Source: Laspinema sp963821735
Lineage (GTDB): Bacteria; Cyanobacteriota; Cyanobacteriia; Cyanobacteriales; Laspinemataceae
Assembly (NCBI GenBank): GCA_963821735.1
Contig: CAWGFK010000027.1
Location: 62,001-126,000 of the forward strand
Direction: 5' to 3'
Length of the DNA: 64,000 nucleotides
Positions 51,976-60,867 of this stretch are shown piece by piece. Made by a program: the position numbers and the translations under genes. Under the pieces are notes generated by a model. It did not search any database. It was given only the letters and a program-made list of their open reading frames with translations, and was not told where the DNA came from. The number at the start of each line of letters is the position of its first letter. Positions within the stretch are counted from its first letter, which is position 1.

Positions 51976-53646
51976 TTAAATGCCGTGACTTTTGCCGATG
52001 ACCCAGTGGCGGCGGAAAAAACGGGCTAGAGATGACTCTTCTAAGGATAAATAGATGGGTCTGCCGTGGGGACAGGTGCGGGGGTTGCGGGTGCGTTGCC
52101 AGCGGTCTAAAATATCCTGCATTTGGGGTAAGGTGAGGGGGGTGCCGTTGCGGATGGCGCTGCGGCAGGCGGTGGCGACTTGGGCTTGTTGTATGTCTCC
52201 CCCTAAGCTGAGTTCGATCAGGGCGTCGGCACAATCGTCTCGTTGTGCTAACAGTTCGGGGACGGTGCGAATGGCCCATAATTCGCTGCCAAAGGGTTGG
52301 ATATCGAGTCCGAGGCGGTTGAGTTGTTCGAGTTGGGCGGGGGTGAGTTGATTGAGGACGATCGCGGGTTCGATGGGGACGAGTTGCCACCGATCGCAGA
52401 GTTGTTCGTATAAGATGCGCTCATGAGCGATATGTTGTTCTACTAACCATAATCCGTTGGGATGTTCGGCAACAATATACATTTGGCTGACTTGGGCGAC
52501 GGCGCGCAGGTGCAGGGGTTGCGCCCGACTGCCGGATTGGGAAGTCTCTTCGGGATTAGGGTTGACGTGATACGCACCTTTTTCTTCTGATGCTTTCAGG
52601 AGTTGGGTAACACGGTGTTGGGCGGCGTCGGGGGTGGTTTCTGGATTTAACTGCAACCCTTGAGCGATCGCCTCACTGATTCGTTCCTGCCACTGGGTGA
52701 TATTCTTGAGATAAATTTCAGCTTTGGCGGGATGGCGGTTCCAGTCAATTTGTTCTGGGGAAATTCGCAGATGCAGTAAACAAACCGGGTAGCGATCGCG
52801 GGGTAAGGTGCGGGCAAATCCAGCAATCAGGGTTTGTTCCAATTCTGGCGATCGCACGCAGCGTCCGTTTACTGCAACTTTGACCCAATCGGGACGTTGG
52901 CGATGGCAGCGATCGGGTAATCCCAACACCAGGGAGATGGATTCTGCCTCACTCACGGACAGGGTTAATGCTTCTAAATCTCCACTCTTGACCCCGCGTA
53001 GAATTTGGGGCAGAATTTGTTGGGCGCTTTGTCCCGGGGTAATTTTAAACCAAGGGCGATCGTCTTGTTCCACCTGCCAGAGTACATGAGGATGGCATAA
53101 GGCGATGTGCTGAATCATCTGCTGGATTGCTCGCACTTGTTGGGGAACCGAGGGCAACCCCTGACGCCGGGGTTTCCAGCGTTCAAACAGATCGCAGACG
53201 GTGACGATTGTTCCTGGGGCGACTGCCGTGGGTTGGACTTGCACTGCCTCACCTTGGGAATTGTAGGTCGCACACCATCCCTCACCTTCTGCGACTCGAC
53301 TTTTAATTTCCAACTGGGACAACTGCGCTAAACTATGCAAAGCCTCACCTCTAAATCCCAGACTGGTAATGTTCCATAAGTCGTAAACATTGTGGATTTT
53401 GCTGGTACTGTGGGCCGTTGCCGCCTGTTGCAAATTCGGCAAATCCATGCCACATCCATTGTCTGCCACCCGCACGCGCCAGAGTTGGGGCCACACCGAC
53501 AGGGAGATCCGCGTTGCACCGGCATCGAGGGCGTTTTCTACCAATTCCCGCAACACTGCCGCCAGAGAGTCGATTACCTCTCCGGCAGCGATCAGATGTA
53601 CGACATCTGGGGGTAGGGTTTGAATAATCCCTAACCCGGTTAGCAT
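51976..53646 (-). CDS. mutL: DNA mismatch repair protein MutL
   Basis: MutL couples MutS mismatch recognition to strand incision. The 556-residue product from the ATG at 53646 (MLTGLGIIQTLPPDVVHLIA) has the GHKL ATPase motifs ELVENALDAGATRI (motif I), VADNGCGMDL (motif II) and SLGFRGEALHSLAQL (motif III). The C-terminal dimerisation domain contains VEQHIAHERILYEQL and a CPHGRPIYLSLEE end. Motif GEVIDS replaces the usual GEVVER, as is common in cyanobacterial MutL. The upstream start at 53700 would add 18 residues that are not conserved. Confidence 0.95.
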   Translation of the reverse strand: MLTGLGIIQTLPPDVVHLIAAGEVIDSLAAVLRELVENALDAGATRISLSVWPQLWRVRVADNGCGMDLPNLQQAATAHSTSKIHNVYDLWNITSLGFRGEALHSLAQLSQLEIKSRVAEGEGWCATYNSQGEAVQVQPTAVAPGTIVTVCDLFERWKPRRQGLPSVPQQVRAIQQMIQHIALCHPHVLWQVEQDDRPWFKITPGQSAQQILPQILRGVKSGDLEALTLSVSEAESISLVLGLPDRCHRQRPDWVKVAVNGRCVRSPELEQTLIAGFARTLPRDRYPVCLLHLRISPEQIDWNRHPAKAEIYLKNITQWQERISEAIAQGLQLNPETTPDAAQHRVTQLLKASEEKGAYHVNPNPEETSQSGSRAQPLHLRAVAQVSQMYIVAEHPNGLWLVEQHIAHERILYEQLCDRWQLVPIEPAIVLNQLTPAQLEQLNRLGLDIQPFGSELWAIRTVPELLAQRDDCADALIELSLGGDIQQAQVATACRSAIRNGTPLTLPQMQDILDRWQRTRNPRTCPHGRPIYLSLEESSLARFFRRHWVIGKSHGI

Positions 53647-54031
53647 TTCGTTCCTAGAATTGGGTGGTAACAGAACTTCGTTCACTCCCGTTGTGTTCAC
53701 TCCTGAAGCCGACTAATTAGTTCCTATTGTATCAGAAATCCGGGACAATCAGGCTGAATTTAACGGCAGCCAAAACTTAAACCCGAGGCGATCGGTTTGA
53801 GGGTTGCATTGAATGATGGGGTCATCAAGATGGGTTCAGGTGGATACCCTGAGTGGGGATTTGGCGATCGCTCACCGACTCTAGATGCCCCATAAGAGAT
53901 ACATGGGCAAGAATGCCCCTGCTGTAGCCACAAGCATGAACTATTGTTGCTAAATTCAACGGTTTCTGGAACTAAGTGTTTTAATAGAAGTCATCGAGCG
54001 CGAATATAAAACATTTCTGGACCGATCGCCG
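53647..54031. other. Gap between mutL and the giant subtilase gene
   Basis: The two genes are divergent. There is a HIP1 site near 53864. No small gene or known RNA was found; the subtilase promoter should be near its right end. Confidence 0.4.
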
Positions 54032-57000
54032 ATGTCTTTAGAATTATTTGATGCTAGTTATTACCTCGCTGCCAATCCGGATTTGGCCGCCGTAGGAATT
54101 GCCACACCAGACCGGCTGTACCGACATTTTCAAACATCAGGGTTAGACGAAGGGCGGGCTTTTTCTCCGTTTGTCAATCTGAATTATTATCGAGAACAAT
54201 ATCCTGAATTAGCCTTTGCGGGACTCACGTCTAACAGTCAACTCTTAAGGCATCTTCAAGGGTGGGGGATTGCGGAGGGGCGAAGTTTCTCCCCTTTGCT
54301 CGACCTGAATTATTATGTGAATGGAAATCCCGGCCTTGCCTCGGCATTTGCGGGCAACCTAGAAGGGGCATTTCAACATTTTTTAACCCGAGGATTTGCT
54401 GAAAATCGCCGATTTTCCCAATTTATTGATTTGGACTACTACTTAGCGGTTAATCCGGATTTAGAGCAAGCGTTAGGAGGCGATCGCCGTGCGGCATTCT
54501 ACCATTTGCTGAATACAGGGATTGCCGAAGGACGTCGATATTTGCCCGGAGATCTCGGGCGATCAATTCCTCTCACACCGTAGGAACCGACCCCAACACT
54601 CGTCCCGTCGTCACGTCTGTAGATAGCGAAGACTATTATAAGTTTCGCCTAGATACCTTTAGCGATATCAGTGTCAAATTAGATGGCAGCAATGCCTCGG
54701 CGAACATTCAGTTAATTCGGGACATCAATAATAATGGGATTCCCGATGACGCTGAAGTGCAAGCGGCGATCGCTGCGGAAAAAGCTCCCGTCTCACAACT
54801 TGATCGCTTTGCCACAGCACCGGGAACCTATTTTGTCAAAGTTTCTGCCGATCAGGGAGATACCGCTTATCAGATTAACGTCTCTGCCGTTCCATCGAGT
54901 CGCCTCTTGCAAGCTCATCCCGGTAATACATTAAATGAGGCATTATGGATTGGAGATTTAACCCGTCCTCAAGCCCATCAAGGGTTTATTGGCACTAATA
55001 ATTTCCAAGATTTATATCGCTTTACCGTCAATCCTACCAGCGATTTACGGTTGTCTTTGGAGAATTTAAGTGCGAATTTGCAAATTCAAGTCATTCAGGA
55101 TCGTAATGGGAATGGCATTATTGATAGTGGAGAAATTATTTCAACCCAAGCCAATAATGAGCGCAACCTGATTGATTTGAATGGGGATGGAGAAATTGAC
55201 TTTATGGAGTATCTCAATTCCTTCCAACCCGTGGAAGAACCCGAACCCTATCCTGCTACAGTTTACCTCTCAGGCTTGCAACCGGGAACCTACTTTGCCC
55301 GAGTTGTTCAAGTTGATAATCCGACGGCTTACGATTTGAGGATGGAGTCTATTCCATCGGGAGTACCCGCATCGGGAGCAAGAAATACGGAACCCATTAG
55401 TTTTGGGCAGATTGGGGTATTACGCGATCGCTTTGAAGTGGCCGATTTTATCGGCGAAGCCAACCCTTATGACTTTTATCAATTTGAGGTCGATCGGACT
55501 CGAAATATTGATATCAAACTGCAAAGTTTAGAACAGCCTGCGGATTTTTTCTTGATGCAGGATATCAATAATGATGGGACTTTTACTTTCCAGGAATTTA
55601 TTACCTATCCCGGAGAAGAACCTACTCTGACGCCCCAAATTAATCGGGTACTGGGACAGGGAACTTATTTTCTGGGGGTGGTTAAAGTTGGTGGAAATAC
55701 ACCCTATTTCCTCACCATCGATAAAACTGCTCCCACCTTGCCTTCTTCCGGAGCCGGAAATACCCTAGGGACTGCCGTCGATGTGGGAGCTTTATCCGAG
55801 GTGCAAATCAAAAGTGATTTTTTGGAAAGTATTAATCCAGAAGACTATTATAAGTTTACCCTGGATACTTTTCAACAAGTGAAAATTATTCTGTATGAAC
55901 TCAGTGGCAATGCTCAACTTTCTTTGATTGAAGATATTAATGGCAATGGGATTATTGATCCAGATGAAGTCATTGTTTCCTCGGAATCTCAGGGTGCGGC
56001 TCAAGAGACAATTGAACGGACTTTGAGTCCCGGAACCTATTTTGCCCGGGTCAATACCATCCAAGGAGATAGCACCTATAATCTCTGGGTAGAAGCGAAT
56101 GCTCCAGAACTTTCTCCGAATGCAGCGGGGAATGGGGTCGCCAATGCGTTTAACTTTGGCTTGCTCGATCGCGTGCAGCGCACATCAGGAATCATTGGAC
56201 CCGAAAATCCCAATGATTTTTACCAATTCCAACTCGATCGCCCTCAAACTATCAGCCTATTTTTAGATGGGTTAAGTGCGAATGCCGATTTGTATTTAGT
56301 TCAGGACCGCAATTTTAATCAAGCTATTGAACCGGAGGAAATGGTTGCCCTTTCCACCCAAAAAGGTTCGACATTAGAACAAATTCACCTCACCCTAGAC
56401 CCAGGAAACTATCAAATTATGGTGTCCCAAGGGGGCGGTCCAACTGCCTATGACTTGAGCATTTCTCCCCAGCTTTTTAATCGCTCATCAGGGTATGGCA
56501 TGGTGAATGCAGCAGCGGCAGTGGCAGCGGCAGTCGGGACTGAACCCTTCCCTGAAATGCCGCCACAGGTGGGTTCAAATTGGGTTTCGGATATGGTGAA
56601 TGCACCCGCCGCCTGGAATCAAGGTTATACGGGGGAAGGGGTGATTGTCGCCGTCATTGATGGTTATTTAGATTATACTCACCCTCAGTTAGCCGGAAGC
56701 ATTTGGACCAACCCGAATGAAATCAACGGCAATGGCATTGATGATGATGGCAATGGATTTGTTGATGATATCATCGGCTGGAATTTCTTGGATGGCAATA
56801 ATCAGATTAATCGGATCGATCCGTTAGAGGGTCATGCCAGTCATGTCGCGGGAATTATTGCCGGAAATAATAATGGCATTGGCAATAGCGGAATTGCTCC
56901 CAATGCCATGATTATGCCCGTCCCTGTCATTGGTGCATTTACCGGAACAGAAGAACGGATTGCCAACGGAATTCGCTATGCTGTGGATAATGGTGCAAGG

Positions 57001-57481
57001 GTAATTAACTTGAGTTTGGGCGGCGGTGCTGTGAATAATACCCTGAAAGAAGCTCTCATTTATGCCCGAGAAAAAAGGAGCAGTGATTGTCTCGGCATCT
57101 GGAAATGATGGATTAAACTCTGCTGGAGGAGATCAACGGTTTAGTGCAGTCAGATATCCAGCCGCTTATGCCTCAGAATTCGGCATTGCAGTTGGCGCAG
57201 TGACTCGCGATCGCCAGGTTGCTGACTTTACCAACCGGGCCGGTACTGATATCCTTAATTATGTGGTTGCACCGGGAGAAGATGTCTATTCCTCTGTACC
57301 CATTAATACTTACGATTTCTGGAAAGGAACCTCAATGGCTGCTCCCGTTGTCAGCGGCGTCGCTGCACTGATGCTCAGTGCTAATCCAAATTTGACCCCC
57401 CAACAAGTGGAACAAATTATTACCGGAACCGCTAATCCGAATGGCATTATTGAGGATGGTGCATTCGATATTTTGGGTTAA
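54032..57481 (+). pseudogene. Giant S8 subtilase with N-terminal repeats, PPC domains and EF-hand-like loops, frameshifted twice
   Basis: Three frames in series make one protein of about 1,150 residues. Part 1 (54032-54560) is four ~45-residue repeats of the DASYYLAANPDLA...HF..GLDEGR type. Part 2 is a run of PPC-like beta domains (GTYFVKVSADQGDTAYQINV; LSPGTYFARVNTI), each with a DxNxxGxxDxxE loop (for example DRNGNGIIDSGE, DINGNGIIDPDE). Part 3 is the subtilase domain with VIVAVIDGYLDYTHPQL (Asp), GHASHVAGIIAG (His), VSASGNDG (oxyanion Asn) and KGTSMAAPVVSGV (Ser). The triad is intact. One base is missing near 54545-54560 and one extra A lies at GAGAAAAAAGG near 57070. No signal peptide is visible, so export, if any, uses another signal. 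Confidence 0.85.
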
Positions 57482-57484
57482 TTT

Positions 57485-57588
57485 TATAGCGGTTCCCCGA
57501 CTCATGAAGTCCCGAGGCTATTAAGATATCAGGAGTGCGCTTACTGCACTCCTGATATTTTTACCCTGCGAATCAGGGAACCGCTATA
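57485..57588. mobile_element. MITE-like palindromic element, copy 2
   Basis: Perfect outer arms TATAGCGGTTCCC (57485-57497) and GGGAACCGCTATA (57576-57588) enclose an inner stem ATATCAGGAGTGC (57526-57538) with GCACTCCTGATAT (57546-57558). The plan matches copy 1 at 27994-28158: same outer TATAGC(A/G)GTTCCC, same inner AGGAGTGC/GCACTCCT. It lies directly after the subtilase stop codon and could act as its terminator. Confidence 0.75.
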
Positions 57589-57660
57589 TAAAAAAATCTG
57601 CCCAGTTCCCTGAAAAAAACATCCGATCGCTGCTATCACCGATCCTATAGGAGTGTAGAA

Positions 57661-58182
57661 ATGAAACGCAATATTGTTGTCTTTTCTGTATTGAGCGGGT
57701 TCACAATTTTGGCGGTTGTGCCATCGAGTTGGGCACAATCCGAGGAGAATGTTGACCCCAACTGCCGGACCTGGTATCGTCGGGTGACGACGGAAGGGGG
57801 GGTGCTGAATGTGCGAGAGAATACCGATACGAATGCCAGAATCCGGGGAACGGTTCCGAATGGGACGGTGGTGTTATTTAATACAGGCGATCGCAGTGGA
57901 AATTGGTCAGAAATAACCGCCCCAGGTGGGTTGACAGGTTGGGTTGCCGAACGCTTTCTCACTTACCATCATTATGGAAACAGGCAGTTTACAGGGTCGA
58001 TGCAAGTTAAAACCTTAGACGGGGGACCCGTTAACCTGCGATCGCCCGGTGGAGAAGTGATTGCCACTGTCCCCGACGGCACCCTCGTAACGGTAGAGGA
58101 TCGTAGCGGCTATTTTGCCAATGCGATCACCCCCCAGGGTCGCCGGGGTCAAATTGTGACTCAGTTTTTAATTTGCAATTAG
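57661..58182 (+). CDS. Secreted protein with two SH3b domains
   Basis: The 173-residue product has a signal peptide (MKRNIVVFSVLSGFTILAVV followed by PSSWAQ, cleavage near residue 27). Two bacterial SH3 domains follow: GGVLNVRENTDTNARIRGTV (about 48-67) with LTGWVAERFL, and GGPVNLRSPGGEVIATVPDG (about 121-140) with a RGQIVTQFLICN end. Such domains bind cell-wall glycans or peptides in the periplasm. No enzyme domain is present. It is a separate unit after the MITE-like element. Confidence 0.88.
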   Translation: MKRNIVVFSVLSGFTILAVVPSSWAQSEENVDPNCRTWYRRVTTEGGVLNVRENTDTNARIRGTVPNGTVVLFNTGDRSGNWSEITAPGGLTGWVAERFLTYHHYGNRQFTGSMQVKTLDGGPVNLRSPGGEVIATVPDGTLVTVEDRSGYFANAITPQGRRGQIVTQFLICN

Positions 58183-58292
58183 CCCGTTCCTGGAGTTATT
58201 CAGAAAACGGACCTCAAAACTGTGAAACCCTGAATTTATCCTGACCAAATTTCGCTAAAATTTAGCTAAAAACCTCAGTGGAGACGCAGACA

Positions 58293-58490
58293 ATGGGACG
58301 AAAAGCTAAACTTAAAAAACTGAGACGGGATGCGCCACCCCCTGGCGCAGCACCTCCGGTAGAACCCGAGGAACCGACTAATTTTGTGCGAGAAATGGAC
58401 CATCAGGGTTATCACCTCAAACAAACTATCCCCGCGCCGGATATCCCTGAATCCCAACTGGAACCGAAAGCACAAAACCCCAGACTGTAG
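58293..58490 (+). CDS. Small basic/proline-rich conserved protein, unknown function
   Basis: The 65-residue product (ATG at 58293, MGRKAKLKKLRRDAPPPG) has a strongly basic start, a proline/alanine/glutamate linker, and a conserved-looking NFVREMDHQGYHLKQ stretch. A five-residue longer start at 58278 is possible. Its basic N-terminus would suit RNA or ribosome binding, but this is inference. Confidence 0.6.
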   Translation: MGRKAKLKKLRRDAPPPGAAPPVEPEEPTNFVREMDHQGYHLKQTIPAPDIPESQLEPKAQNPRL

Positions 58491-58800
58491 CATCGCTTCT
58501 GGATTCAGGGTGGGGTTTTCCCCGGTGGGTGAAACTTCATCGGGTGACTCAGCGATCGCCAGAAAGCAGCTTTCTGACTCAGCTTTCTGGCGCTGGCATC
58601 CCAATCGGGCGGTGGTAAACCGGGCTAAAAGTGCAGGGTTTCTCAAGTAAACAGTTGGCTCTCGGTCCTCTTAACCCTACAATCAAGAAAGGATTCGCCC
58701 TCCCCGCTCAGGGGACTGTTGCTGACTGTTCCTTGAGGGTCAGAGATCGCGACCCGACCCCACTCTAGGGTTATTCTGCCGCACGATTTAAGGTTTGATT

Positions 58801-59169
58801 ATGTTGGAAATGCTGCTATTAGATATCTTCGCTATTTTTGCCGTTCTCTGGTTCATTGCGGACCCGAACAAGCCCAAACCTGTGATACGTCGTCCGAAAA
58901 AAACTCGCTCCCTGGGACGTATCCCCTCGATTTCCCCTGGGATGGGGGATTCTGAACCCAGAGAAATGACTGCCGAACTGATACCGGAACTCTCAGAATC
59001 GCGATCGCCCGAAGAATCAATCCCTCCCCATCCAGACTCCACTGGATCCGAGTCGGCAACCCCCAGCGCACCTCGTTGGGAAAAGAAATCTGTGCGAAAT
59101 CAGAGCAAACAAGTCACCGCGCAACCGATACCTGGTGAAGCTCAATGGGGTTCAGTTTCTACCAAGTAA
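58801..59169 (+). CDS. Small membrane-anchored protein with proline/serine-rich tail
   Basis: The 122-residue product begins with one membrane helix (MLEMLLLDIFAIFAVLWFIA), followed by DPNKPKPVIRRPKKTRSLGR, and a low-complexity P/S/E-rich tail. No domain was recognised. The start is taken at 58801, although an ATG two codons earlier (58795) is possible. It may be co-transcribed with the next gene. Confidence 0.5.
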   Translation: MLEMLLLDIFAIFAVLWFIADPNKPKPVIRRPKKTRSLGRIPSISPGMGDSEPREMTAELIPELSESRSPEESIPPHPDSTGSESATPSAPRWEKKSVRNQSKQVTAQPIPGEAQWGSVSTK

Positions 59170-59222
59170 CTCCTGGAAGTTCGCTCTAGTCGCCCAGGTA
59201 GGGTCCTGATTGATCTTTTTCC

Positions 59223-59720
59223 ATGACAGGCGATCGCCCCGTCCCCCACTTCAACCTTAAATCTATGAGTGAATCCTTTCTGGTTAATCTTAAAGAAGCC
59301 TTCCTGAATGCACCGGGGTTTTGGGAAGGCAGTCTTTCCGAAAAATCAGGGAACTGGTGCAAGCGAGTTGAGGGAGTCGATACCACCGCCACCGATGGGT
59401 ATTCGATTCTGGGTGATTTTGTCAGTAACCTCAGCGTCCAAACCTTTCAACAACCCGGACTCTATCTGCATTGCGAGAAAAAAGGCAGCAAAAAATCCAC
59501 TCAGAAGCGGTTGTACAGTTTATTTGTACTCGAACCCAATGGCACGGTGCAGATTATCAAAGAATACCGGAGTTCCAGTAAAGATTGGGCGGTGGAATTA
59601 TGGCCGGATATTGAAGCCTTTCTAGCTTTGCAAACCGATGGGGTAGAACAACGACGACAGCAACTGCTTTCGGAAATCGAATCCTTAGAGTTTCAACTCT
59701 CTCAGCGTCGGGCCAATTAG
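59223..59720 (+). CDS. Unknown protein, 165 residues
   Basis: The product is soluble with a central beta-rich part (FWEGSLSEKSGNWCKRVEGV; QTFQQPGLYLHCEKKGSKKS) and a C-terminal coiled coil (VEQRRQQLLSEIESLEFQLS). It has no catalytic motif that I recognise. Start may be the ATG at 59265 (MSESFLVNLKEAFLNAPGF), since residues 1-14 look like non-coding HIP1-rich DNA. It is followed by a sRNA-candidate region. Confidence 0.55.
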   Translation: MTGDRPVPHFNLKSMSESFLVNLKEAFLNAPGFWEGSLSEKSGNWCKRVEGVDTTATDGYSILGDFVSNLSVQTFQQPGLYLHCEKKGSKKSTQKRLYSLFVLEPNGTVQIIKEYRSSSKDWAVELWPDIEAFLALQTDGVEQRRQQLLSEIESLEFQLSQRRAN

Positions 59721-59881
59721 CTGCCTTGGAGTTTTCTGACCTCCTAGACTAGCGCAATTTAGCTCAATCCTGAATCATTAATCTGTAATATTTAGTTGAA
59801 TAGGGTGAAATAATCCCGAGGCCGTGAACGAGATTTGGACCTTTTCGGCGACTTTATAAATTTTTGTTAAAGAACTGTGGG

Positions 59882-59966
59882 GTTACACCCCTCATGGGTT
59901 AATATAAGGTGCATTAGTAGATGCACCCTGATGGCTTCCCGTTCAACTTGAGCGGGATTTTTTTTT
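59882..59966 (+). ncRNA. Candidate small RNA, copy 2 (terminator-capped)
   Basis: GTTACACCCCTCATGGGTTA, then GGTGCAT-TAGTAG-ATGCACC (perfect 7-bp hairpin) and CCTG, is followed by a terminator (CCCGTTCAA/TTGAGCGGG stem, then T9). It shares GTTAC, ATG-GGT-AAT, GCA and the 14-mer GTAGATGCACCCTG with 35930-36013, in the same orientation. It stands alone in the gap 59721-60090, with no gene upstream close enough to be its source. Confidence 0.6.
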
Positions 59967-60090
59967 GCCCAGTCAAAAATCAAGGCTGAAGGATTGACAA
60001 TTGAGCAAGGACAATCCCTCTACAATCCTCAAGGCTCAATTCTCAATCCTGGGGTGGCGATCCAGCTCAACTCGGTGCTTCCAAGGGACG

Positions 60091-60501
60091 TTAGCGGATG
60101 TAAGGTCGGCCCTTCCAGAAAATGCCCACCACCAAAGCGATAAAAGAGATTTGGGAAAGATCCACGAGTAACCCGGGGATGGGGAGGAGGGACTTAATCC
60201 AGAGACCGAGGAGTAAGCAAAAGGCTAGGGCCCAGAGACTCCCGGTGTTGAGCATGGACCGATTCCAGAGTTCGCATCCATAGACGGCGATCGCCCCCAT
60301 TCCCATCCCCAACGCAAACACAACCAAGGTTCCTAAAGGAGGTGCATAGAGTAAAGTCAAGGCATCCCGAAGGGCGCTGGATTGGGTAGCACCATACGCC
60401 AACCAGACCTCAATTGCAGCCACAAGTTGAGTCGTGAGGCCCGCAACCGGCAGTAGGGAAGTCCAGGGTAAATATTTTAAGCGTTCTAAGGGATTGCTCA
60501 T
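60091..60501 (-). CDS. Four-helix membrane protein, unknown function
   Basis: The 136-residue product has four hydrophobic segments (about residues 12-30, 45-68, 80-102 and 105-128), a Gly-rich GMGMGAIAVYG turn, and short basic ends. I recognise no family. It lies between the sRNA candidate and the giant kinase gene and is divergent from the latter. Confidence 0.6.
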   Translation of the reverse strand: MSNPLERLKYLPWTSLLPVAGLTTQLVAAIEVWLAYGATQSSALRDALTLLYAPPLGTLVVFALGMGMGAIAVYGCELWNRSMLNTGSLWALAFCLLLGLWIKSLLPIPGLLVDLSQISFIALVVGIFWKGRPYIR

Positions 60502-60867
60502 GATGGAAAAATGCCGCTAAATTATCTCTTAATTTTAAAAGAAATAGATGCAAATCAAAGATTGATTTGTGCTGATCCAGTGAGAGAAGAAGGATAAATC
60601 AGGACGTTAACTCACCTGGGAACGGATTCCCGCATCGGTTGCGATGGATTCAGTGGAGATTTCCTGATTTTTTTTACAGACAAGTACAAAGGCTTAAGTT
60701 AAACTGAGAAAACAAAAGCAAGCAGGGTTCCTAACCCACCATGCTTCCGAAGGGCGATCGCCACCCTAAAACCCGGTTGAATCCACCCCGAGAAGACTAA
60801 TTTGAACCGTTCTGGGGGTATTTTAAATTTTCCCTATTCTGACTGGACCAACCCACCCACTGGACCT
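60502..60867. other. 366-bp divergent gap before the giant signalling gene
   Basis: This gap should hold promoters for both neighbours. A HIP1 octamer is at about 60753. No clear operator or RNA was found. Confidence 0.4.
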
